Below are positions 42,697-48,233 of a DNA stretch of 48,233 nucleotides, piece by piece. The notes beneath the pieces were generated by a model. It searched no databases and was not told where the DNA came from. It saw nothing but the letters and a program-made list of their open reading frames with translations. Origin of the DNA: Bacteroidota bacterium (lineage in GTDB: Bacteria > Bacteroidota > Bacteroidia > B-17B0 > Aurantibacillaceae). The translations under genes and the position numbers were made by a program. Location of the stretch: assembly GCA_025363015.1 (NCBI GenBank), contig JANYEQ010000012.1, forward strand, positions 1-48,233. The letters are read 5' to 3'. Each line of letters starts with the position of its first letter. Position 1 is the stretch's first letter.

Positions 42697-44916
42697 ATGT
42701 CTAAAAACAAAAAACCACAACGCCACTTATTTGAAGAAGTGCTTGATTTTTTAAAACACAACGCTGATAAAACGTTTAATTACAAACAATTGGGCGCCGC
42801 TATGGAACTTAATGTGGACAGCCAACGCGTTGAACTAATAGAAATTTTAACTGCGCTTAAACAACAAAATTTTGTTTTAGAAAAAGAAGTTGGTAAATTT
42901 CAAATAAAAGAAAGCAAACAATACGTTACTGGTACTATTGATTTTACTGCACAAGCAACTGCATTTGTGGTGTATAGCGATACCGAAAAAGATATTTATA
43001 TACCTGCTCGTAAAACAAAAGATGCCTTTCAAGGCGATTTAGTAAAAGTATATGTTGCCCCAAAACATGGCAGCGGAAAACGTTTAGAGGGAGAAGTAGT
43101 AGATGTTATCAAACGTGCCAAAACCGATTTTGTAGGCACTATTCGCATCAATCCTAAGTTTGCATTTGTAGTGGCCGATAGTAATAAAATACATGTTGAT
43201 TTTTTTATTAGAAGTAGCCATATTAATGGCGCAAAAGATGGCCAAAAAGTATTAGTAACATTTAGGGAGTGGAAGCAAGGCGAACAAAACCCTACTGCCG
43301 AAGTAAAACAAGTGTTTGGAAACCCAGGCGAACACAAAACCGAAATGAACGCCATCATGAGCGAATATGGTTTACCCGAAAAATTTCCAGATGCAATAGA
43401 ATACGAAGCTAAAAAAATCCCAACCGAAATAACAGAAGAAGAAATAAAAAAACGTAGAGATTTTAGAGACATCATAACCTGTACGATTGACCCCGTTGAT
43501 GCAAAAGATTTTGACGATGCCCTCTCTATCCAAAAATTAGACAATGGCTTATGGGAAGTGGGCGTTCATATTGCTGATGTGACACACTATTTAAAAGTAA
43601 ATACAAATTTAGATAAAGAAGCTGTACAACGTGCTACCAGCGTTTATTTGGTAGATAGGTGCATTCCCATGTTACCCGAAGTATTAAGTAATTTTGTATG
43701 CTCGTTGCGTCCTAACGAAGAAAAATATTGTTTTGCGGCCGTTTTTCAATTAGATGATGATGCCATTATACACCACCAATGGTTTGGTAAAACGATTATA
43801 AATAGTAATCGCCGCTTTACATACGAAGAAGTACAAACCATTATTGAAACCGAACAAGGCGATTATAAAGAACAAATTTTAGTATTAGATAAACTTGCAA
43901 AAAAGTTGCGCGACGCCAGAATGAAGCACGGTTCTATTACATTTGACAGAGCCGAAGTAAAATTTAATTTAGATGAAAATGGTGCGCCGCTTGGTGTGTT
44001 TTTTAAAACCCAAAAAGATGCGCATAAACTAATTGAAGATTTTATGTTGTTAGCAAATAAAAAAGTATCTGAATATTTAAGCAATATAAATTTTAAACAA
44101 GAAGATACTGAACAAAAAAATACTAAAAAGAAAACCGACGATAAAGCCCTTTGCGTGTATCGTATACACGATGTGCCAAGCGATGAAAAAATGCAAGAAC
44201 TTAGTGGGTTTGCTGCACGTTTTGGACACGAAATGCATTTAGGCAACAAACAAAAAACAGCACAAGCTATCAATAAATTATTGGTAGAAGTAAAAAATAA
44301 AAAAGAACAAAGTATGATTGAATTGTTGGCTGTACGCAGTATGCCAAAAGCAATTTATTCTACTAAAAACGTGGGGCATTATGGTTTAGGCTTTGAATAT
44401 TATTCGCACTTTACCTCACCCATTCGCCGTTACCCTGATGTTTTAATTCACCGTTTATTAGATGCAAAAATAAATGGTAAAGTTTACTCCACAAAAGATG
44501 AATTAGAATTACTTTGTAAACACAGTAGCGAAATGGAGCGTATGGCTGCCGAAGCCGAACGCGCTTCAATTAAATACAAGCAAGTAGAATTTATGAGCGA
44601 TAAAGTAGGCCAAAGTTTTGATGGTACTATTAGCGGTGTAACCGAATGGGGTATTTATGTTGAGATTATTGAAAATAAATGCGAAGGCATGATTAGAAGT
44701 CGTGATTTAAAAGGCGATCAATTTTATTTTGAAGAAGAGAATTACCGTTACGTAGGGCGCAACAGCGGTAAAATATATGCCTTAGGCGATACCGTAAAAA
44801 TTACCGTAAAAGATGCTGACCTAGTTAAAAAACAATTAGCGTTTGAGTTTGTAGAAGCAATACCTGTAGGTGGTAAACCTAAATTTACCGAACATAAAAA
44901 ACGTAGAGGACGATAA
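42697..44916 (+). CDS. rnr: ribonuclease R
   Basis: A 739-residue 3'-5' exoribonuclease of the RNB family that degrades structured RNA. A helix-turn-helix-like N terminus (about 1-70) precedes two cold-shock-type domains (YVTGTIDFTAQATAFVVY; VGTIRINPKFAFVVA). The catalytic RNB domain has CTIDPVDAKDFDDALSI (metal-binding aspartates), ADVTHYL, RRFTYEEVQ and HFTSPIRRYPDVLIHR. A C-terminal S1 domain follows (GTISGVTEWGIYVEI), and the protein ends in a basic tail (EHKKRRGR). A lysine-rich insertion (EDTEQKNTKKKTDD) interrupts the RNB domain. A long inverted repeat precedes it. Confidence 0.95.
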   Translation: MSKNKKPQRHLFEEVLDFLKHNADKTFNYKQLGAAMELNVDSQRVELIEILTALKQQNFVLEKEVGKFQIKESKQYVTGTIDFTAQATAFVVYSDTEKDIYIPARKTKDAFQGDLVKVYVAPKHGSGKRLEGEVVDVIKRAKTDFVGTIRINPKFAFVVADSNKIHVDFFIRSSHINGAKDGQKVLVTFREWKQGEQNPTAEVKQVFGNPGEHKTEMNAIMSEYGLPEKFPDAIEYEAKKIPTEITEEEIKKRRDFRDIITCTIDPVDAKDFDDALSIQKLDNGLWEVGVHIADVTHYLKVNTNLDKEAVQRATSVYLVDRCIPMLPEVLSNFVCSLRPNEEKYCFAAVFQLDDDAIIHHQWFGKTIINSNRRFTYEEVQTIIETEQGDYKEQILVLDKLAKKLRDARMKHGSITFDRAEVKFNLDENGAPLGVFFKTQKDAHKLIEDFMLLANKKVSEYLSNINFKQEDTEQKNTKKKTDDKALCVYRIHDVPSDEKMQELSGFAARFGHEMHLGNKQKTAQAINKLLVEVKNKKEQSMIELLAVRSMPKAIYSTKNVGHYGLGFEYYSHFTSPIRRYPDVLIHRLLDAKINGKVYSTKDELELLCKHSSEMERMAAEAERASIKYKQVEFMSDKVGQSFDGTISGVTEWGIYVEIIENKCEGMIRSRDLKGDQFYFEEENYRYVGRNSGKIYALGDTVKITVKDADLVKKQLAFEFVEAIPVGGKPKFTEHKKRRGR

Positions 44917-44952
44917 AAAAATTAATCAATCGTTGTCAGTATAGATTTTTGC

Positions 44953-44978
44953 CCAACTTTTTATAAAAAAAAAGTTGG
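44953..44978. other. hairpin after rnr
   Basis: CCAACTTTTT (44953-44962) and AAAAAGTTGG (44969-44978) are perfectly complementary around a 6-base loop. No T run follows on either strand, so it is a stable hairpin, perhaps protecting the rnr 3' end, rather than a clear intrinsic terminator. The rest of the 242-base gap to purE holds only a near-consensus -7 box (TACATTTA, 45136-45143). Confidence 0.5.
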
Positions 44979-45158
44979 AATAAAGTTTTAAGGATAAAAG
45001 TTGAATATATCATAGTAAAAAGGCAGGCTCAAATATGTACTCCATATTTACTCCACGTATTAAAGTAAAAATAAAAAATAGTTTATAAAATACACCAAAT
45101 TTAAATTGCTTTAGTATTAACACAATTTATTTTAATACATTTACAATAAAAGTAACAT

Positions 45159-45662
45159 ATGAAAGTAGGAATTATAATGGGAAGTAAAAGCGATTTGCCC
45201 ATCATGCAAGCCGCCGCCGATATATTAAAACAATTTGATATTACCTTTGAAATAGATATCGTATCGGCACACCGCACCCCACAAAAAATGTTTGAATACG
45301 CTACCACTGCCCATACTAAAGGCATACAGATTATAATTGCAGGAGCTGGTGGTGCGGCGCATTTACCAGGTATGATAGCCGCTTTAACCCCCTTGCCCGT
45401 AATTGGTGTACCCATTAAAAGTAGTAATAGCATTGATGGTTGGGATAGTTTATTAAGCATTGTACAAATGCCAAACGGCGTACCAGTAGCCACAGTGGCT
45501 GTTAATGCTTCACAAAACGCAGGTATTTTGGCGGCTCAAATATTAGGAAGTAGCGATAAAACCATTCTTGAAAAAATAATTGTTTTTAAAAACGAATTAA
45601 AACAAAACGTAGAAAAAGCCAGCGAAGATTTAAGAAGTACAAGCCCTAAAAAGTATTTATAA
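45159..45662 (+). CDS. purE: N5-carboxyaminoimidazole ribonucleotide mutase
   Basis: A 167-residue class I PurE, which rearranges N5-CAIR to CAIR in purine synthesis. Seen: [35 protein letters not shown] with the catalytic His, [32 protein letters not shown], and [20 protein letters not shown]. Length is normal. purK is not adjacent. The gene stands alone and ends in a strong terminator. Confidence 0.96.
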   Translation: MKVGIIMGSKSDLPIMQAAADILKQFDITFEIDIVSAHRTPQKMFEYATTAHTKGIQIIIAGAGGAAHLPGMIAALTPLPVIGVPIKSSNSIDGWDSLLSIVQMPNGVPVATVAVNASQNAGILAAQILGSSDKTILEKIIVFKNELKQNVEKASEDLRSTSPKKYL

Positions 45663-45693
45663 ATTGTAGTACTTAGTTTTATAAAAATAAAAC

Positions 45694-45726
45694 AAAAAGG
45701 GTTTCCGTTTAATGGAAACCCTTTTT
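45694..45726 (+). terminator. intrinsic terminator after purE
   Basis: AAAAAGGGTTTCC (45694-45706) and GGAAACCCTTTTT (45714-45726) are perfectly complementary over 13 pairs with a 7-base loop. The T-rich end on either strand makes it usable in both directions, although mutS2 ends some 120 bases away. Confidence 0.93.
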
Positions 45727-45757
45727 AATTTAAAATAAAATTATGCCACCCTAAATC

Positions 45758-45792
45758 GCCGCACTGAGCAGAGTCGAAGTGACGGTAGAAGG
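45758..45792 (+). repeat. dispersed repeat copy, purE-mutS2 gap (forward)
   Basis: GCACTGAGCAGAGTCGAAGT is followed by GACGGTAGAAGG. It has the core and the same GTAGAAGG tail as the copy at 25051. It lies between the purE terminator and the mutS2 stop. Confidence 0.75.
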
Positions 45793-45812
45793 TCAGTAAA
45801 TGTAGGAACGCT

Positions 45813-45835
45813 GATGTTTCGACAAGTTCAACAAC
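45813..45835 (-). repeat. dispersed repeat copy, purE-mutS2 gap (reverse)
   Basis: The minus strand contains GTTGAACTTGTCGAAAC, a variant of TGAGCTTGTCGAAG, 20 bases after the forward copy. Together they give the forward-reverse pair seen elsewhere in the window. It ends 8 bases from the mutS2 stop. Confidence 0.6.
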
Positions 45836-45843
45836 AGACAAAT

Positions 45844-47919
45844 TTAACCTTCAGCCAAAACCAAATTCTCCATACCCACCGTCATTTTCATTAAACCGAA
45901 TTTAATAAATACTTTTTCATTCTTTATTTCCTCAATAACTCCAATTTCGGTGCCGCTTAATATTTTCACTTTGCTGCCTACCTTTAATTTCGGCTTAATG
46001 CTTGCAATTTTCTTTTCAGAATAATTATCTAATTTTTTTTGTTTTTTTAATTCATACTGTTTTTTGGTTTCAGCGGTAATACCATCAATAAAACGCTTAA
46101 TCACTTGTTTCCTGTCGCCTTTTTTATTCCAGTCGTCCATTAAACGCAAATATTTTTGTCCATAATCTGCAAGTCGCACCAATTCTATTTTTCGATCACG
46201 CTCGCGCACTATCTTATCCTGCCAGGTATCAAATAACGTATGGTATTTTTCTTTTGCTATTTTTTTTAGAAATTCTTCATGTTCTACTTTTTCCAATTGT
46301 TCGTCTAATTTTGTTTTTTGAGTTTGAACCTCTGCCAACAAACGGTTAAACTTTAATTTATCCTTATCTACTTTTTGCTTAGCACGTTCAATTATAAATT
46401 TTGGAAAACCAACACGTTCTGCCACTTCAAACGTATAACTGCTACCGGGCTCACCAATACTTAAAATATATTTTGGTTCTAAATGCTCAATATCAAATAA
46501 CATACAACCATTAAATGTACCAGGTAATTTTTCGGCTAATAATTTTACATTACTAAAGTGCGATGTAATGATGCCTTTGGTCTTTGAGTTTTCGATGCTT
46601 TCCAATACAGCTTCTGCAATAGCGCTGCCTAATTCAGGATCTGTTCCACTACCAAACTCATCCATTAAAACAAGTGTGCTTTCGTTCATCTCGTTTAACA
46701 TATAGGTCATCGATTTTAACTTTGCGCTGTAGGTACTTAATTCGTTCTCTATACTTTGTGTATCGCCAATATCAATTAATATTTTTTCAAAAAAACAATA
46801 GCTGCTATTTTCTTTTACCGGTATAAGTAAACCGCTTTGCAACATCATTTGTAAGATGCCAATGGTTTTTAAAGCAATGGTTTTGCCCCCTGCATTTGGC
46901 CCGCTAATAACCAATACCCTATTCTCAAAATTTAATTTAACGGTTAGCGGAACCGTTTTTCTGCCATTTTTTTTGTTTTGTAAAAATAGTAAAGGATGGT
47001 AAGCAGAAATAATATTCAGATCAAAGCCTTCTTTTATTTCGGGTAAATGAGCATTAAGATCTACCGCAAAAAGTGCTTTTGCTTTTAAAAAATCAATAGT
47101 GCCTAAAACATTAAAACCCTTTTTAAGTTCGGGTATATAGGGTTTTATTAATGCGCACAATTCTCGTAATATTTTGTTTATTTCTCTTTGTTCATCTATC
47201 TCCAGCTCAGCAACTTCATTATTAATAGCAATGGTAACGCCTGGCTCTATAAAAATTGTTTTGCCACTTTCACTTTTGCTATGAATAAATCCCGAAATTT
47301 CAGCTTTATAATCCACCAAAACTGCTAAGGTACGGCGTCCGTTAAAAAAACCTTCTTCATTTTCTCTTAAATAACCAAGCCGGCGCAAATCATTCACATG
47401 ATTGTAAAAACGTTTATCACTTTCTTTTCTTTTTTGAATGATTTGTTTTCGAATCCTGCTTAACTCTGTTGAAGCGTTGCTTTTTACTAACGCTTCATGA
47501 TCAATAATGCGATCTATTTCATCTACCACTATGCCACAGGTTTCCACATTCTCTGCCAGCTCATACAAATTTGGCATCACCGTCTTTTTACCTTTTAAAA
47601 ATCGTAATAAGGTATTAATTACGCTGGTAGTTTTTAAAACTTTTAGTAGTTGTAATTCTTGCACTAATGCGCCTTCAATATTTAAAACCGTTAATTGTTC
47701 AATAATGTCTTCGTGTTCAACATCCGGAAAGAATCCATTGGCAGCTAACACCGCTTTAATTTCGTTGGTTTGCTCCAAATTAGCAATTAGCTCTTTTGAA
47801 TATTGTTTTGGAAAAATCTCGTCGCACAGCAGTTTTGCTTGTTTACCACAGCAGTTTTGCTTTACAAGTTGTTTTATTTTATCAAATTGAAGAAGTTCTA
47901 TATTTTTTTGATCAATCAT
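45844..47919 (-). CDS. mutS2: MutS2 family protein lacking an Smr domain
   Basis: A 691-residue MutS2-type protein. Residues about 1-310 form the core/lever-like part without mismatch-recognition domains. The ATPase has Walker A VISGPNAGGKTIALKT near residues 332-347, STYSAKLKSM, and Walker B STLVLMDEFGSGTDPELGSA. A long coiled-coil region follows (RAKQKVDKDKLKFNRLLAEV onward), then a small KOW-like end (LKVGSKVKILSGTEIGVIEEI). Canonical MutS2 is about 780 residues with a C-terminal Smr endonuclease domain, absent here. MutS2 acts on recombination intermediates or stalled ribosomes in other bacteria. Confidence 0.92.
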   Translation of the reverse strand: MIDQKNIELLQFDKIKQLVKQNCCGKQAKLLCDEIFPKQYSKELIANLEQTNEIKAVLAANGFFPDVEHEDIIEQLTVLNIEGALVQELQLLKVLKTTSVINTLLRFLKGKKTVMPNLYELAENVETCGIVVDEIDRIIDHEALVKSNASTELSRIRKQIIQKRKESDKRFYNHVNDLRRLGYLRENEEGFFNGRRTLAVLVDYKAEISGFIHSKSESGKTIFIEPGVTIAINNEVAELEIDEQREINKILRELCALIKPYIPELKKGFNVLGTIDFLKAKALFAVDLNAHLPEIKEGFDLNIISAYHPLLFLQNKKNGRKTVPLTVKLNFENRVLVISGPNAGGKTIALKTIGILQMMLQSGLLIPVKENSSYCFFEKILIDIGDTQSIENELSTYSAKLKSMTYMLNEMNESTLVLMDEFGSGTDPELGSAIAEAVLESIENSKTKGIITSHFSNVKLLAEKLPGTFNGCMLFDIEHLEPKYILSIGEPGSSYTFEVAERVGFPKFIIERAKQKVDKDKLKFNRLLAEVQTQKTKLDEQLEKVEHEEFLKKIAKEKYHTLFDTWQDKIVRERDRKIELVRLADYGQKYLRLMDDWNKKGDRKQVIKRFIDGITAETKKQYELKKQKKLDNYSEKKIASIKPKLKVGSKVKILSGTEIGVIEEIKNEKVFIKFGLMKMTVGMENLVLAEG

Positions 47920-47940
47920 TTATTTTTTAAATTGCTCTTC

Positions 47941-47980
47941 TTAATGAATTAAAATTTTAATTAAATTTTAAATTCATTAA
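47941..47980. repeat. 40-base palindrome in the mutS2 leader
   Basis: TTAATGAATT (47941-47950) and AATTCATTAA (47971-47980) are perfectly complementary. The pairing continues inward as AAAATTT against AAATTTTA with one bulged base, leaving a 5-base loop. It lies between the mutS2 ATG (47919) and its -7 box, so it would be at the 5' end of the mRNA. It has a single GC pair, so it may instead be a protein-binding palindrome. Confidence 0.6.
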
Positions 47981-47982
47981 TA

Positions 47983-47990
47983 CAAATTTA
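47983..47990 (-). promoter_or_regulatory. -7 promoter element before mutS2
   Basis: The minus strand reads TAAATTTG, matching TAnnTTTG, about 64 bases before the ATG. The mRNA would begin inside or beside the palindrome at 47941-47980. No -33 box at normal spacing. Confidence 0.45.
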
Positions 47991-48097
47991 TACAATAATT
48001 TTTTGCTTCGCTTCAATTTTTATCAGTTTACAGGATAATGCTGTTGATTCTTTAACAGCCTATTGGCAAAATTACCCCAACTCTCATTCGTTTAGCA

Positions 48098-48117
48098 GGG
48101 CTGAGCGTGTCGAAGCC
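48098..48117 (+). repeat. dispersed repeat copy in the CHU_C remnant (forward)
   Basis: GGGCTGAGCGTGTCGAAGCC carries the TGTCGAAG variant of the family core. It is read in frame as RAERVEA in the remnant. Confidence 0.65.
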
Positions 48118-48126
48118 ACAGCAGTA

Positions 48127-48146
48127 CCTTCGGCAGGCTCAGGGGC
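48127..48146 (-). repeat. dispersed repeat copy in the CHU_C remnant (reverse)
   Basis: The minus strand reads CCCTGAGCCTGCCGAAGG, the same core in opposite direction, 9 bases after the forward copy. The pair could form a cruciform or hairpin. Confidence 0.6.
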
Positions 48147-48233
48147 CAACGTAGTTATTTTAAAGTGGAACGGTACCTACAAAAACCAACCTTTGCCCAC
48201 AGGCACTTATTTTTATATTGTTGAGAGTACAAC

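Larger units (their letters stand above)
47965..48233 (+). pseudogene. remnant of a gliding-motility/T9SS C-terminal (CHU_C) domain
   Basis: An open frame after the stop at 47962-47964 has no ATG, GTG or TTG before the conserved end and runs off the window. Its end, LKWNGTYKNQPLPTGTYFYIVEST, is a clear CHU_C-type sorting domain end, normally at the C terminus of very large secreted proteins. Upstream, DNAVDSLTAYWQNYPNS resembles the domain's DGVND..W..ENYPNS start, but the expected central strand around VFNRWG is replaced by SRAERVEATAVPSAGSGA, which is encoded by two dispersed repeat copies. I read it as a broken fragment, although more sequence lies to the right. Confidence 0.7.

Noticed and set aside
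44953-44978. Intrinsic terminator of rnr
   Set aside because: The stem is good but no T run follows on either strand.

Overview
The window is a strongly AT-rich chromosomal segment from a member of the Bacteroidota (Bacteroidetes). Four things support this. Several upstream regions carry the phylum's promoter consensus (TTTG, about 19 bases, TAnnTTTG), with exact matches before the 2-oxoacid dehydrogenase E2 gene and the Fic gene. There is a fragment of a type IX secretion / gliding-motility C-terminal domain at the right edge. The cell-division cluster has the layout usual for the phylum. The housekeeping proteins are Bacteroidota-like. The organism is Gram-negative: it has an LPS heptose epimerase, a lipoprotein, and a MurE with the meso-diaminopimelate motif. 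I cannot name a genus.

Left part (1-23.4 kb): mixed housekeeping genes on both strands. In order they are the 3' end of yidD, a Cys/Met PLP enzyme, a small lipoprotein, 2-oxoacid dehydrogenase E2, clpX, an ABM monooxygenase, a SAM hydroxide adenosyltransferase, phoH, pyruvate dehydrogenase E1 beta, an HTH-Fic protein, hldD, an acyl-CoA synthetase, a polysaccharide deacetylase-like protein, an S9 peptidase, a sirtuin, a MORN-type protein, a carboxypeptidase-regulatory-like protein, trmD, a SprT-like protein, an orphan histidine kinase, an arginase-fold protein lacking metal ligands, shikimate kinase, a conserved exported protein and an acyltransferase.

Centre (23.6-39.85 kb): a complete dcw cluster, mraZ-rsmH-ftsL-ftsI-murE-mraY-murD-ftsW-murG-murC-ftsQ-ftsA-ftsZ, all on the plus strand. 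It starts with a four-copy MraZ operator and ends in a strong intrinsic terminator after ftsZ. murF, ddl and murB are not in it. Five of its thirteen genes appear to start with GTG or TTG. Most of its non-overlapping junctions hold copies of a short dispersed repeat (core TGAGCgaAGTCGAAG) or another inverted repeat. One copy lies in frame inside ftsZ and another forms the end of murC.

Right part (39.9-48.2 kb): a small membrane-anchored protein, a SulP-type transporter and a beta-carbonic anhydrase (a likely bicarbonate module), then RNase R, purE with a perfect terminator, a MutS2 without an Smr domain on the minus strand, and a start-less remnant of a CHU_C sorting domain carrying two repeat copies.

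No tRNA, rRNA, CRISPR array, insertion sequence or phage genes were recognised. No stretch over 300 bases is without a gene or gene remnant. The most interesting signals are regulatory and structural: the MraZ operator, the palindrome over the Fic promoter, the repeats threaded through the dcw operon, and the ftsA-ftsZ hairpin. I did not find a clearly new multi-gene system.
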